A stretch of DNA of 64,000 nt from Bradyrhizobium sp. CCBAU 051011 (lineage in GTDB: Bacteria > Pseudomonadota > Alphaproteobacteria > Rhizobiales > Xanthobacteraceae). The notes beneath the pieces were generated by a model. That model was not told where the DNA came from, ran no database searches, and worked only from the letters and a program-made list of their open reading frames with translations. Shown here piece by piece: positions 25,429 through 37,228 of this stretch. A program made the position numbers and the translations under genes. The stretch is from contig NZ_CP022222.1 in the NCBI RefSeq assembly GCF_009930815.1, positions 5,622,501-5,686,500 of the forward strand. Reading direction: 5' to 3'. Each line of letters opens with the position of its first letter. Positions within the stretch are counted from its first letter, which is position 1.

Positions 25429-26718
25429 GTGTTATACCTAGACCTCGGGATCGTTACGATCCTGATTGTTATCAATGGCTTACTCGCAATGTCGGAGTTG
25501 GCTATCGTATCATCGCGCCCGGCCCGGCTGGCCGGCCTTGTCGAAAAGCGCGTCAAGGGGTCCCGCCGTGCCCTTGCACTCGCATCCGATCCCGGCAAAT
25601 TCCTGTCCACGGTTCAAATCGGCATCACGCTGATTGGCGTGTTATCCGGCGCTTTCTCGGGCGCTACGTTAGGGCTGCGCCTTGCATCTTGGCTGATCGA
25701 GGCCGGACTCTCGCCGACCGTCGCAGAGACAATCGGGGTTGGCGTTGTCGTGGCCGTCATCACCTATGCCTCACTGATTATCGGCGAGCTTGTTCCAAAG
25801 CAGATTGCGCTACGCGATCCCGAGGCTGTGGCCGTCAGGGTTGCGCCTGCAATGGTGCTGCTGGCCAGCATATCGATGCCCTTGGTCTGGCTATTGGATC
25901 GTTCTGGCAAGGCGCTGCTGTGGCTTCTGGGCCATCGTGGTGAAGCCGAAGAGAAAGTCAGCGAAGATGAAATTCGCTCGCTTGTTGTCGAGGCCGAAAA
26001 TGCCGGTGTGCTGGAGCCGGGAGAAAAAGAGATGATCGCTGGCGTAATGCGATTAGGTGATCTTCAGGTAGGAGCCGTCATGACGCCGCGCCATGAAGTG
26101 AGCATGATCGACTTGGCCGATCCGGCTCCGACGATCTACAGCGCCTTGCTAAACAGCGATCACTCACGATTGGTGGTTTTCGAAGGCAATGGGGAACACG
26201 CCCTTGGGATCGTGCAAGCCAAGGATGTGCTCAATGCTTACTTGTCCGGACAGACGCCGGACATTCGGAAACTAACCCGGCAAGTTCCCGTCATTTCTGA
26301 ATCCGTCGATGTGCGAGATGTTATCGCGATCTTGAGGGAATCCCCTGTGCACATGGGACTAGTGCACGACGAATATGGCGTTTTCCAAGGTGTCGTGACG
26401 ACCGCAGATATTCTCGAAGCGATTGTCGGCTCTTTTCATACGAACGACGGGCCTGCTGAACCTGCTGCCGTAAGGCGCGACGACGGCTCCTATCTAATCT
26501 CGGGTTGGATGCCCGCGCTTGAATTTGCACAATTGCTCGGGATCACTCTTCCTCCATCGCGGCCATATCAGACGTTTGCCGGTTTTTTGCTTCAGGAGTT
26601 CGGCAAGATCCCGGGCATTGGCGATAGAATTGAAGTTGATGGATGGCGATTCGAAATCGTCGATGTGGACCGAAGGCGCATAGACAAGGTGTTGGCCAGC
26701 CAGTTGGAAGTCGCATGA
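25429..26718 (+). CDS. Hemolysin-family CNNM/CorC-type membrane protein
   Basis: Protein of 429 aa. An N-terminal DUF21 domain with about four helices (LGIVTILIVINGLLAMSELA at the start, ASLIIGELVPKQIALRDPE inside) is followed by two CBS domains (about 205-325; MTPRHEVSMIDL, VHDEYGVFQGVVTTADILEA). The C-terminal CorC/HlyC transporter-associated domain (about 345-425; LISGWMPALEFAQLLG, VDGWRFEIVDVD) completes it. Order and length are normal. Probably Mg/Co homeostasis. Start is GTG 25429 with AGAAGG upstream. Confidence 0.9.
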   Translation: MLYLDLGIVTILIVINGLLAMSELAIVSSRPARLAGLVEKRVKGSRRALALASDPGKFLSTVQIGITLIGVLSGAFSGATLGLRLASWLIEAGLSPTVAETIGVGVVVAVITYASLIIGELVPKQIALRDPEAVAVRVAPAMVLLASISMPLVWLLDRSGKALLWLLGHRGEAEEKVSEDEIRSLVVEAENAGVLEPGEKEMIAGVMRLGDLQVGAVMTPRHEVSMIDLADPAPTIYSALLNSDHSRLVVFEGNGEHALGIVQAKDVLNAYLSGQTPDIRKLTRQVPVISESVDVRDVIAILRESPVHMGLVHDEYGVFQGVVTTADILEAIVGSFHTNDGPAEPAAVRRDDGSYLISGWMPALEFAQLLGITLPPSRPYQTFAGFLLQEFGKIPGIGDRIEVDGWRFEIVDVDRRRIDKVLASQLEVA

Positions 26719-26767
26719 ATATCAAAGCCCGCTTCTGGCACGTTTGAGAAATGCCGACAGGGCCCTT

Positions 26768-26865
26768 CTGATGTCCGTTTCATCGGGGTAGACCGGAAGT
26801 GATCGGCGCAGCGCCGAAGCGGCGCGATTGACCGGAAGCGGACGTCTCATTCGGTCTGGCCCCAA
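26768..26865. repeat. Dispersed repeat, copy 2
   Basis: Second copy of the block at 24984-25066 (GATGTCCGTTTC ... GACCGGAAGTGATCGGC ... AAGCGGACGTCTCATTCGG). It lies in the gap between the CNNM gene and the convergent antiporter gene. Confidence 0.4.
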
Positions 26866-26883
26866 ACATTCAAATGAGCTGGC

Positions 26884-28290
26884 TCACAGGAAAAAGATGA
26901 GAGTCACCACCACGAATATTGGCAGAAGAAACGCCACAGCCCATGCCAGATAGCCGAAAAAGCTCGGCATTTTTACACCGTTTTTTCTCGCGATAGCATA
27001 AACCATGAAATTCGGAGCGTTGCCGATGTAAGTATTCGCTCCCATGAACACGGCCCCGGCTGAGATGGCTGCGAGCGTCAAAGCACCGCTTGCCATCAAG
27101 TTTTTTGCATCCCCGCCCGCGAGCTCGAAGAACACTAGATAAGTTGGGGCATTGTCCAAGAACGAAGACAACAAGCCGGTCATCCAGAAATAAGCGGCAT
27201 GATTTGGGGTCCCATCTGAATGGGTGACAATGCTCACAAGCGGAGCGAATGCGCCGGATTTTCCAGCGTTGAGCATGGCAATAACAGGGATGATGGTAAC
27301 GAAAATCCCTGCGAAAAGTTTGGCGACCTCAACCATTGGCGCCCATGAAAAGCCGTTGGCGTCGTGATCAGAGGAGGACGTCCATGCGAGCGACGCGAAC
27401 ACCACTCCTAACATAACTGCGTCACGGACGACGTTGCGCAGCTCGATCGTTGTGCCGAAAACCTCGACGCTTCCGAGGTTGACCGTTGCACTGAAAAGGA
27501 GAGCGCCAATAATTCCGCCCATCAGGACAAAATTGACGCCGCCGCTGACGCGCAGCGGGTCGTCAGGGGTCGGGTCCGGCGGGCTATGTCCATCTTTGCG
27601 ATAGAAGTAGGTATCGATCACGAAGAAGAGGGTCAGTAGGAGGCCGACAATCAACGCCGTCTGGGGCAATAGATGGGTCGTCGTCCAGAAGAAATCGACG
27701 CCTCGCAAGAAACCGAGGAATAGAGGGGGGTCCCCGAGCGGGGTAAGAGAGCCGCCAATGTTCGAGACCAGGAATATGAAAAAGACGACTATGTGCACGT
27801 TTCTCCGACGATCGTCGTTAGCCCGCAGCACAGGTCGGATCATGACCATCGACGCGCCCGTTGTCCCGATCAGGCTCGCCAGAAGTGTGCCTACCGCTAG
27901 CAACATGGTATTCACGACGGGCGATCCGTGCAGATTTCCTCTCACGGCGATACCACCTGCGACCGTGAACAGTGCAAGGAGCAGCAGAATGAACGGGATA
28001 TATTCTAGCAATAGCGTGTGCAGGAGCGCCTGCGTCGTCGTGGATACACCTGCCGAAATCACGAGTGAAACCAGAATCAATCCCGCCCACGCGAACGCTA
28101 TCTTGCCTTGGTGATGCTCCCAAAAATGGGGTGCCACGAGTGGGAACAGGGCGATAGAGAAAAGCATCCCAGCAAAAGGCAGTGCCCAGCCAAGACCCAT
28201 CCGCGCCCCATCCAGATCGGCCGCAAGCGCTTCTGATGGCAAAAATATCGCAATGACAATGGCGAGGAGACCCCCCCGATCGCTCCGCAT
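26884..28290 (-). CDS. NhaD-type sodium:proton antiporter (IT superfamily)
   Basis: Integral membrane protein of 468 aa with about 11-13 helices and an N-terminal signal-like helix (LLAIVIAIFLPSEALAAD). Family landmarks are the acidic loop and helix around SNIGGSLTPLGDPPLFLGFL, and SSFLDNAPTYLVFFELAGGD plus GANTYIGNAPNFMVYAIA, in the order seen in NhaD. ArsB belongs to the same superfamily but is shorter and differs in these motifs. A possible 45-residue ORF ends 6 nt upstream. Confidence 0.88.
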   Translation of the reverse strand: MRSDRGGLLAIVIAIFLPSEALAADLDGARMGLGWALPFAGMLFSIALFPLVAPHFWEHHQGKIAFAWAGLILVSLVISAGVSTTTQALLHTLLLEYIPFILLLLALFTVAGGIAVRGNLHGSPVVNTMLLAVGTLLASLIGTTGASMVMIRPVLRANDDRRRNVHIVVFFIFLVSNIGGSLTPLGDPPLFLGFLRGVDFFWTTTHLLPQTALIVGLLLTLFFVIDTYFYRKDGHSPPDPTPDDPLRVSGGVNFVLMGGIIGALLFSATVNLGSVEVFGTTIELRNVVRDAVMLGVVFASLAWTSSSDHDANGFSWAPMVEVAKLFAGIFVTIIPVIAMLNAGKSGAFAPLVSIVTHSDGTPNHAAYFWMTGLLSSFLDNAPTYLVFFELAGGDAKNLMASGALTLAAISAGAVFMGANTYIGNAPNFMVYAIARKNGVKMPSFFGYLAWAVAFLLPIFVVVTLIFFL

Positions 28291-28296
28291 TTCAGC

Positions 28297-28434
28297 TCAC
28301 GTCCGGCCAGATCGCTGATGGAGGTAGTGCGAGGCTAGCCCTGCGGCCGCTACCATGAACGGAAGCGCTAACAGGAACGCAAAGGAGCGATCGAGCGTAG
28401 CAAGCCAAAGACATAGTTCAGAAAGGTAGCTCAT
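28297..28434 (-). CDS. Putative 45-residue membrane ORF just upstream of the antiporter
   Basis: MSYLSELCLWLATLDRSFAF then LLALPFMVAAAGLASHYLHQ, with one or two hydrophobic stretches and a basic tail. It ends 6 nt before the antiporter start, so co-translation is plausible. GGAGG directly abuts the ATG, which is poor spacing. Not recognised. Confidence 0.3.
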   Translation of the reverse strand: MSYLSELCLWLATLDRSFAFLLALPFMVAAAGLASHYLHQRSGRT

Positions 28435-28519
28435 CCTCCATTTCTAGCACGAACCTTGCCGACGGCCAACGGTCTGACCTCGTTAGCCAAACTATCTACG
28501 GTGTCACGACGCAGATGAC

Positions 28520-28759
28520 CTAAGTGACGCCGCCGCGGTTGCTGACCAGCCTGATGACGGCTTCGCGCCCATCATCCTTGAGATAAGCCTGTGCCGCTTG
28601 AACCAGACGTTGAACCGCCGCTGGATTGTAATCCGGGTGACGCGAATTGAGGTGTAGGTCGGTTTCAATCACCATCACCTCGGCAGTGCCTGATGGCCCA
28701 ACCTCGACGCAGAACGTGACAAACGAAACGTGCGGACTTTTGAAGGGCATCAATGTCAC
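28520..28759 (-). CDS. Hypothetical protein
   Basis: 79 residues with an ordinary soluble composition (VIETDLHLNSRHPDYNPAAV, then RLVQAAQAYLKDDGREAVIR). No motif recognised. The coding appearance (helical, charged, normal Ala/Arg/Asp balance) makes it likely real. Confidence 0.5.
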   Translation of the reverse strand: MTLMPFKSPHVSFVTFCVEVGPSGTAEVMVIETDLHLNSRHPDYNPAAVQRLVQAAQAYLKDDGREAVIRLVSNRGGVT

Positions 28760-28854
28760 CGATATGAGAAGCTCTTTGCACAGAGGTTAACCATTGGAGT
28801 GGCGGCTGTCACTACTCTCGGACTGTTGCTATTCAAGGGCCAAGTTGTGCAAAG

Positions 28855-29586
28855 ATGGACGACCGACAGCAAAAGCCCGTTCCGGGCCGGATTGGCGTTG
28901 GACTCTCGCTTGTCTTGTTCGGCGTCCCTGCGCTGCTGCTTTGGCTGGCTACAACTCAGTTGCTTCCTCTCCTGGTGGCACGGGGGTGGGAACCACTTTC
29001 GGCGTGGTTCGCGAGCGGCGCGCTTGTCTTGGCACCGCTCCTCGCCGCCGCATTGCTCGGCGCGTGGATGGCACTGCCAGCGCCATCCCTTCGCACTGTC
29101 CTGGAGCACTTGCGCGTTCGCCATCTGAGCGGCGAAGAGTGGCGCCTCGCCGGCCTTGTGCTGCTGTTTACCTTCGCGGCTGTCGCTGGTTTGCAGCTGT
29201 TCAACGCAAGCGTCTGGCCGGGATTGCCGCCTCATCCTTCCTTCATGGCGGTTAGGCCGCTAGAGATTGGTCAATACTACATTCTTGCGCTCTGGCTGCC
29301 GTTCTTTGTGCTCAACATTATCGGCGAGGAGTTCTGGTGGCGCGGGTTCATCCAGCCGCGCCAGGAGCCGGTGTTCGGTCAAAGCACCTGGCCCGTCCAG
29401 GGACTTCTTCATGGCCTCTTTCACTTCAGTTTCGGCTTTGGCGTCGTGTTTCTCCTGATGCCGGTCGTGCTCGCCATACCGTGGGCCGTACAGCGCACGC
29501 GGAATACGTCGGTCGGCATCGTCATCCATGCGGGCGTCAATGGTCCGGGGTTCTTGGTTGTGACGCTCGGCCTTATACCAACCTGA
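28855..29586 (+). CDS. CPBP-family intramembrane metalloprotease
   Basis: Membrane protein of 243 aa with about seven helices. The catalytic signature EEFWWRGF (about residues 159-166, EExxxR) is followed by histidine motifs in GLLHGLFHF and VIHAGVN, as in Rce1/CAAX-protease-like enzymes. Start ATG 28855, without a strong ribosome site. Substrate unknown; stand-alone gene. Confidence 0.85.
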   Translation: MDDRQQKPVPGRIGVGLSLVLFGVPALLLWLATTQLLPLLVARGWEPLSAWFASGALVLAPLLAAALLGAWMALPAPSLRTVLEHLRVRHLSGEEWRLAGLVLLFTFAAVAGLQLFNASVWPGLPPHPSFMAVRPLEIGQYYILALWLPFFVLNIIGEEFWWRGFIQPRQEPVFGQSTWPVQGLLHGLFHFSFGFGVVFLLMPVVLAIPWAVQRTRNTSVGIVIHAGVNGPGFLVVTLGLIPT

Positions 29587-29710
29587 TGCCCACGGCAGCA
29601 TAGTGTAGGCACGTCCGCTATTGGCAGATTTTGTTGCAAAAAGGGCTTCGGCACGCAGTTCGATGCGGTGCGCGAGCTTCTGGAGGAAATGAACCGCGCT
29701 CCACCGGCCA

Positions 29711-29989
29711 CTAGACCAGTGCCCCGACTCCGCAGCCTCGCGCTGCCTCCGATCCGGAAAATACGAAGCCGCCACAGGAATGGCCAGCGGGCCTACGGCC
29801 CCTTTGTTCGACTGCCAACTTCATCCGGTCCAGGTCATCGCAGAACACGCATTTCAATTCCGTGCGTCCGTTCGATCCAGATATCGGCACCATTCTCCTC
29901 CCGCAGTGCATACAACGCGTCACTCGGTCCAAGGGCTTTGCGCCTGCCAGGATCGCCTTATCTTCCTCGTTGAGGTGCTCGCCACCCAA
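29711..29989 (-). CDS. Small zinc-ribbon protein
   Basis: 92 residues with a four-cysteine ribbon: CMHCGRRM (about 26-33) and CVFCDDLD (about 47-54). The C-terminal part after DRMKLAVEQRG is not typical, and a better-looking continuation exists in another frame, so the 3' end may be frameshifted. Such proteins are common short orphans in Bradyrhizobium relatives. Function unknown. Confidence 0.5.
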   Translation of the reverse strand: MGGEHLNEEDKAILAGAKPLDRVTRCMHCGRRMVPISGSNGRTELKCVFCDDLDRMKLAVEQRGRRPAGHSCGGFVFSGSEAARGCGVGALV

Positions 29990-30089
29990 AGTCGAAATCG
30001 GAACGAGAGTTCAAGCATTTCAATTGGCTAGAAGGCGATGTGTGCATGGCGCGTGCACCGAGCGATCAAGGCGTCGGCGCGGCAGATCC

Positions 30090-30773
30090 CTATGCCCCGG
30101 TCGGATCGAAAACGTCATACGTGCGCAAGCGCGGGATGCGTATTCCTCTCTCCTTCATGTCACGCAATGCGACATACATCATCGCAGTCATCAACGCGTC
30201 GTTGAAAGCGTCGTGTTGAGGAAGAGTGGGGATATTGAGGTCTTTGAGAATTGCCGCGAACGAGAGATCGATCGAGGTGTTGGGCGGCGCGTCACCGTAC
30301 TTGCGCTCGTAGTAGAGCTTGGAGACCTCGATGCGGGGATTTGGCAGTTCGATCTCAATAAAGGGAAGAATATACTTATCCAGCATGGCGATATCGAAAT
30401 CGACGTAGTACCCGACAAGCGGCCGTCCTCCGACGAAATGCAGGAAGCTTGGCAGCGCCTTCCGGATCAGGGGGCCCTGTGCAACGTCGACCTGACGAAG
30501 GCGATGTACCTTGATCGCTTCCGGCTGCATGCTGGCCTCGGGGCGCACAACCGCCTCGAAGCGTTCGCTGGTCAGGATACGGTTGCCCCGTATCTTGATC
30601 GCAGCGATGGTTATGATGTCGTCGGTGTGCACATTCAGCCCCGTTGTTTCGCAATCGATCGCAACAACTTCGTCCGTGGGGCCACGCTCGAACATGAACC
30701 GGTAGGACTGGTCTCCGATCGAGGCTTGATGGAACAGGCGTTTGATAGCGCGGGGGATCACGTCAGAAGGCAC
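30090..30773 (-). CDS. DnaQ-like 3'-5' exonuclease
   Basis: DEDDh exonuclease domain, 227 aa. ExoI is AIDCETTGLN (the middle Asp-x-Glu), ExoII is VGYYVDFDIAMLDKY, and ExoIII is LPQHDAFNDALMTAMMY. It overlaps the DUF294 gene by 11 nt and ends the leftward acetate operon. This exonuclease commonly follows DUF294/actP genes in proteobacteria; the reason is not known. Confidence 0.88.
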   Translation of the reverse strand: MPSDVIPRAIKRLFHQASIGDQSYRFMFERGPTDEVVAIDCETTGLNVHTDDIITIAAIKIRGNRILTSERFEAVVRPEASMQPEAIKVHRLRQVDVAQGPLIRKALPSFLHFVGGRPLVGYYVDFDIAMLDKYILPFIEIELPNPRIEVSKLYYERKYGDAPPNTSIDLSFAAILKDLNIPTLPQHDAFNDALMTAMMYVALRDMKERGIRIPRLRTYDVFDPTGA

Positions 30774-32565
30774 CTAGATTGAAATGACGACGAGTGAACT
30801 CGCGAAACTGCTTCACAACCTGAAACGCATCGCGCAGGAGGTCACGCTCCATGCTTGACAACGACGACGGTCGTACAAGCGTACCGGAGGTACCGGCTGA
30901 CGCTGCCAATTGCCCATCGAGCCTCAACATCAGCATGAACTGAAAGGCTTGGCTCAACTCGCGAGCGAAGTCCGCATGCAGCACGCCGATATCGCGCAGC
31001 CGCGCGATGCGCTTGTCGGTGGCGGTCTCCATCAACCCATGCTCGAGAGCAAGACTGCGGACGCCATGCACGATCGGAAAGATGCCACCCTTCTTGAGGT
31101 CCAGCGCGTCGCCATTGCCCGCAGATGTGATTAGATTTTTGAACAGACCGATCGGTGTGGCGAAGGTGTCAATCGCGCGCGCGAAATGGGCCAGGAAAGC
31201 CTGCTCTCCGCGGACCATCTCGATGAGCGTGGTCTTGGCTTTGGTGAGCAGCTGTGCGTTGCCAGCGACGGCCCGCGCATCATAGAAGATGGCGACGTTC
31301 AAATGGGAAGTGTTATCGGGTAGCGCGATCCAGTTGCGAAAATCCGCGAGATAGTCGGAGAGTGGCTTGGACCACGCCGGACTACTCACCATCACGTTCC
31401 CGGGGCAGGGTGGAAAACCAAAGCTTGCCAGCGCCCCGGAAAAATCGGCTCGAAACGCGTCCAGCGTCGGCTTGTCGACCGGTTCGGACAGGATAAGGCC
31501 GTTGTCCTGATCCGTGCGAACGGTCTGCTCGCCGCGGCCCTCACTCCCCATGACGATGAGGCAACCGCTGGTGCGAAACTCGGCTGGCGCTACCATCTCG
31601 AACAATCTGGAAAAAAGGCGCTGATTGAGATCGGAGACGATCTCGCCAATCAGCTCGACACCGACGCCCTGGCGGCGCAGCGTGCGTACCTGCGCCGTCG
31701 TTTCGCGCGCAGCGACGGCCAAATCATCCTGGGTCGAAGCACGCTCGATGCGGCCGGCGACGACCTGGGCGCTGCCGGCAAGAAAGCCCAGCACGTCGAT
31801 ATCCTCCAGGACGCCGACAAAGCGCTCGCCGTCACGGACCGCGACGCGCCGCTTGTTGAGCTTGGTCATGAGCACAAGAGCCGAGGATACGAAGTCATCC
31901 GGTCGCACCGTGATCACGTCGAAGTGTGCGAATTCGCGCACAGGTGTTTGGATCGATTGGCGGCGCAATACCACCGCCTTGGACAGGTTCATGCCGGTAA
32001 TGATGCCGATCCGTTCGCCGTCGCGAACGAACAATGCGTTGCTATCGATCTCGTGCATCATGTGGCCTGCGGCTTCGACGGTGTCTCCCGCATCAATGAA
32101 GGCGGCGGGGTGCAGGAATAGCTCGGAGATCCGAGAACGCATCAACGAACCATAACGCTGCTCCTCCTCGTCGCGGACGAATTCATCCAGCTTGCGCGAT
32201 ATATCGCGGTAGAAGAACGAAGCAAACCGTGGATTGCTTTGAATCAGGTCGACTATCGCGGCTTTCGGAGCGGCGTAACATAGCGTCTCTTCGCGAGCGA
32301 GAAAGGTGTGTCCGCTCTTGCCATGGACGAGGGCGCGGCTATCGAAACTGTCTTTGGGGCCGAGCAGCGCCAGCAGGTCGCTGCCGTCCCGCTCCTCGAT
32401 CGTACCTTTGATGACGACGTAAAGAGCGTCGGCAGGCGTGTCTTGCTCGATAATCGCTTCACCCGGCCGGAAGTAGACGATGTCGAGCGCCGCACGCAGC
32501 GTCTCGACCTCTTTTGGCGTCAGACGATCAAAAGGCGGATTTGCGGCATCGAAAGCCTTGGGCAT
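30763..32565 (-). CDS. cNMP-binding / CBS / DUF294 nucleotidyltransferase-like protein
   Basis: Protein of 600 aa. A cyclic-nucleotide-binding fold (about 20-125; IIEQDTPADALYVVIKGTIE) is followed by two CBS domains (about 150-270) and the DUF294 nucleotidyltransferase core (about 340-400; GSEGRGEQTVRTDQDNGLIL). A helical C-terminal domain completes it. This resembles GlnD-type regulatory enzymes. It lies 58 bp downstream of actP and overlaps the exonuclease, so a regulatory role in acetate uptake is likely. Confidence 0.88.
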   Translation of the reverse strand: MPKAFDAANPPFDRLTPKEVETLRAALDIVYFRPGEAIIEQDTPADALYVVIKGTIEERDGSDLLALLGPKDSFDSRALVHGKSGHTFLAREETLCYAAPKAAIVDLIQSNPRFASFFYRDISRKLDEFVRDEEEQRYGSLMRSRISELFLHPAAFIDAGDTVEAAGHMMHEIDSNALFVRDGERIGIITGMNLSKAVVLRRQSIQTPVREFAHFDVITVRPDDFVSSALVLMTKLNKRRVAVRDGERFVGVLEDIDVLGFLAGSAQVVAGRIERASTQDDLAVAARETTAQVRTLRRQGVGVELIGEIVSDLNQRLFSRLFEMVAPAEFRTSGCLIVMGSEGRGEQTVRTDQDNGLILSEPVDKPTLDAFRADFSGALASFGFPPCPGNVMVSSPAWSKPLSDYLADFRNWIALPDNTSHLNVAIFYDARAVAGNAQLLTKAKTTLIEMVRGEQAFLAHFARAIDTFATPIGLFKNLITSAGNGDALDLKKGGIFPIVHGVRSLALEHGLMETATDKRIARLRDIGVLHADFARELSQAFQFMLMLRLDGQLAASAGTSGTLVRPSSLSSMERDLLRDAFQVVKQFREFTRRHFNLGAF

Positions 32566-32623
32566 TGCACTCGAGCCCCCTGGCTTGGAATAATGCGCAA
32601 GCTAGCCTTTCAAGGTCCGGGTC

Positions 32624-34315
32624 TCAATGCGCGGTCGCTCCTGCTGCGCCGATTCCGGTTTGGCAGCGCACAAACTGTGCGTCGAAGCCATCCCGGTCGA
32701 CCGCAGCCCGCGTGCTGCGGTCCAGGATCGAAAACAGCCAGATGCCAACGAACGCAAGGGACATCGAGAAAAGCGCAGGGTTGTCCAACTTAACCGGCGC
32801 CGACCCCTTGGCAAAACCGAGGGTCACTTCCCATACGGCGGGCGAGAGTATAACGCCGACCACGGCACTTGTCAGGCCAAGGAAGCCCCCGATCAATGCG
32901 CCCCGCGTGGTAAGACCTTTCCAGAAGATCGACATCACCAGCACCGGGAAGTTGCAGGATGCCGCGATGGCGAAGGCGAGGCCAACCATGAAGGCGACGT
33001 TCTGGTTCTCGAAGATGATGCCAAGGATGATCGCCAGTACGCCCAGGAACAACGTTGCTATCTTGGAGACGCGAACTTCGTCTTGTTCATTGGCATTTCC
33101 GCCCTTGATCACCATGGCGTAGATATCGTGGCTGATGGCCGAGGCTCCGGCGAGTGCCAACCCGGAGACTACGGCGAGGATGGTGGCAAAAGCGACCGCC
33201 GATATGAAGCCAAGGAACAGATTGCCACCAACGGCGTCGGCCAGATGGATAGCGGCCATGTTGGATCCGCCCTTGATGGCCGCGATCCCGCTCTTGGTCT
33301 TCTCTAGAATCCCGGCATCGAGGAATGCCAGATCGGTCGAGACGAGCGTGATGGCGCCGAAACCAATGATGAAGGTCAGAATGTAGAAGTAGCCAATGAA
33401 GCCGGTTGCATAGAACACCGACTTGCGCGCTGCCTGGGCGTCTTTCACTGTAAAAAAGCGCATCAGGATATGCGGTAAGCCCGCGGTGCCGAACATCAGG
33501 GCCAAGCCAAGCGAAATCGCCGACAATGGGTTGGAAATCAAGCTGCCGGGTTCCATGATCGCGATCTTCTTGGGGTGCACTTCCGTTGCCTTGGCAAACA
33601 GCGCTTCCGGGCTGAACCCGAACTTGTAAAGTACCGCGCCGGCCATGAACGTTGCGCCAGAAAGCAGTAGCACGGCCTTGATGATTTGCACCCAGGTCGT
33701 GGCTTTCATGCCGCCAAAGGTCACGTAGATCATCATAAGGCCGCCGACCAGGACCACTGCGATCCAGTATTCCAGACCAAAAAGGAGTTGGATCAGCTTG
33801 CCGGCACCAACCATCTGCGCGATCAGATAGAATGCGACGGTCACCAGTGAGCCACTCGCCGCCAACACGCGAATCCGTGTCTGCCCGAGCCGGAACGAGG
33901 CAACGTCGGCAAATGTGAACTTGCCCAGATTGCGCAGTTGTTCGGCAATCAGGAACGTGACGACGGGCCAGCCGACAAGCCAGCCCACCGAGTAGATCAG
34001 ACCGTCGTAGCCGGAGGTATAGACAAGGCCCGAGATGCCCAGGAACGAGGCCGCCGACATGTAGTCGCCGGCGATCGCGAGGCCGTTTTGGCCGGCAGTG
34101 ATGCCACCGCCTGCGGAGTAGAAATCCGCAGCTGATACCGTCCGTTTTGACGCCCAATAAGTTATGGCAAGGGTCAAGGACACAAAACCGATGAACATGC
34201 CAATGGCGGCCCAGTTGGTCGCCTGCTTGCCGCCTCCGTCGATGGTTCCGGCCGCAAGCGCAAGCGTGGGAAAGCAAACAAGCAATGTCACCAACAGACA
34301 GGAAATCTTTTTCAT
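32624..34315 (-). CDS. actP: Cation/acetate symporter
   Basis: Sodium:solute symporter of 563 aa. The start at 34315 (MKKISCLLV) is chosen because it overlaps the DUF485 stop by 4 nt; the frame is open further upstream but overlaps that gene. A signal peptide ends in ALAAG. About 13 helices follow, with SSS motifs such as [46 protein letters not shown] and [18 protein letters not shown]. It takes up acetate that the divergent acs at 35189 activates. Confidence 0.93.
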   Translation of the reverse strand: MKKISCLLVTLLVCFPTLALAAGTIDGGGKQATNWAAIGMFIGFVSLTLAITYWASKRTVSAADFYSAGGGITAGQNGLAIAGDYMSAASFLGISGLVYTSGYDGLIYSVGWLVGWPVVTFLIAEQLRNLGKFTFADVASFRLGQTRIRVLAASGSLVTVAFYLIAQMVGAGKLIQLLFGLEYWIAVVLVGGLMMIYVTFGGMKATTWVQIIKAVLLLSGATFMAGAVLYKFGFSPEALFAKATEVHPKKIAIMEPGSLISNPLSAISLGLALMFGTAGLPHILMRFFTVKDAQAARKSVFYATGFIGYFYILTFIIGFGAITLVSTDLAFLDAGILEKTKSGIAAIKGGSNMAAIHLADAVGGNLFLGFISAVAFATILAVVSGLALAGASAISHDIYAMVIKGGNANEQDEVRVSKIATLFLGVLAIILGIIFENQNVAFMVGLAFAIAASCNFPVLVMSIFWKGLTTRGALIGGFLGLTSAVVGVILSPAVWEVTLGFAKGSAPVKLDNPALFSMSLAFVGIWLFSILDRSTRAAVDRDGFDAQFVRCQTGIGAAGATAH

Positions 34316-34617
34316 GGCCGGTTCGCTCCAACAATCTTGCGGATCAGCGGATCGTATTTGGAATTGGCCTTGCTGACGTAGATGCCGGTGAGCAGGAACG
34401 CCGAAGCAATGACAAGCAGGCCGATCGGAATACCGATGGTCATCACGCCCGTCCCCAGTGGTGTACCGAGGAACTTTGGTGCATAGGCGACCAGGAGGAT
34501 AAAGCCGAAATAGATGATCAACATGATCAGCGATAACGTCCAGCCGAGCGACGAGCGTCGGCGAACCAGTTCCTGATAGTTGGGGTCTTGCTCGATCTTT
34601 TCGTGACTGCTCAACAT
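34312..34617 (-). CDS. yjcH: DUF485 membrane protein, ActP partner
   Basis: 101 residues from the ATG at 34617 ([20 protein letters not shown]), with AAGGGA upstream. Two hydrophobic helices lie in the middle and C-terminal part ([20 protein letters not shown] and [20 protein letters not shown]). DUF485 genes sit directly before actP in most proteobacteria, and here the two are translationally coupled. Confidence 0.9.
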   Translation of the reverse strand: MLSSHEKIEQDPNYQELVRRRSSLGWTLSLIMLIIYFGFILLVAYAPKFLGTPLGTGVMTIGIPIGLLVIASAFLLTGIYVSKANSKYDPLIRKIVGANRP

Positions 34618-34861
34618 GCATGGTCCCTTCAGAGTTCGTGGAAAGAAAGTCGGACCCGCGCGTTCAAGCTGCCGCACGGCGTCCATTTCCTGCGTATTCG
34701 AAGTCGGGCACATGTAAGCGTGAACCAAAATTGCTCACGACAAACAGCTTTAGAGCTACATCACGTATGTACGAGCAGGCGGCGAGCGCTTTGATACAGA
34801 TCAATCTGCCAGACAGTGCGCGTTCTCGCCCGCAAGCAAAATAAGTTTGCAGGTCTCGCGC

Positions 34862-34875
34862 TTGACCAAGATCAA
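34862..34875. promoter_or_regulatory. FixK/FNR-type box between the divergent acetate operons
   Basis: TTGACCAAGATCAA fits TTGA-N6-TCAA (one mismatch from TTGAT-N4-ATCAA). It is 244 nt from the DUF485 start and 313 nt from acs. These are long distances, so untranslated leaders would be needed. Confidence 0.4.
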
Positions 34876-34967
34876 ATCGGCGCCCGTCGTATGGCCGTAT
34901 GGGAATGCGGTGGACTGCGTCAAACTGGCTTGCCGTTACGCTCCGCGTAGCGAGCCAGACTACTTCT

Positions 34968-35098
34968 AGAGCGCGATGACATTCTTCGAATCGTGATCCC
35001 GCTCTATCTCTTTTGTTTGGCACGATCTCCGCGCAAACGCGTGGCGTTTGTCGCAAGAGAAAACCGGTACCCACTGCTCCGGATAATGCTCCGGAACT
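34968..35098. repeat. Bradyrhizobium-type dispersed intergenic repeat
   Basis: A stretch beginning AGAGCGCGATGAC, with CCCGCTCTATCTCTTTTG, GCGCAAACGCGT and AAAACCGGTACCCACT, and ending CCGGATAATGCTCC. I recognise this pattern as a common intergenic repeat in Bradyrhizobium-type genomes. It contains self-complementary parts and no gene. Confidence 0.55.
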
Positions 35099-35188
35099 CC
35101 AATAAGAGAGAGCGCGGACTCGAACCGTGCCAGCACCGTTGACGAGAAGGGTTGCCTGCAGAGAGCAGCGGCTATGGGAGGATTTCTG

Positions 35189-37168
<1,980 letters not shown>

Positions 37169-37228
37169 TCGCGTTGCCACGCAGTGTGGGTGCCGACGAT
37201 CAGAAACATGAACGAGAGAGGCAATGCA

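Noticed and set aside
26884..28290. ArsB partner for ArsA
   Set aside because: Motif order and length fit NhaD-type antiporters better; distance from arsA is over 5 kb with unrelated genes between.
33087..34334. 415-residue minus-strand ORF
   Set aside because: Out-of-frame shadow of actP on the same strand; Arg-rich and without family motifs.
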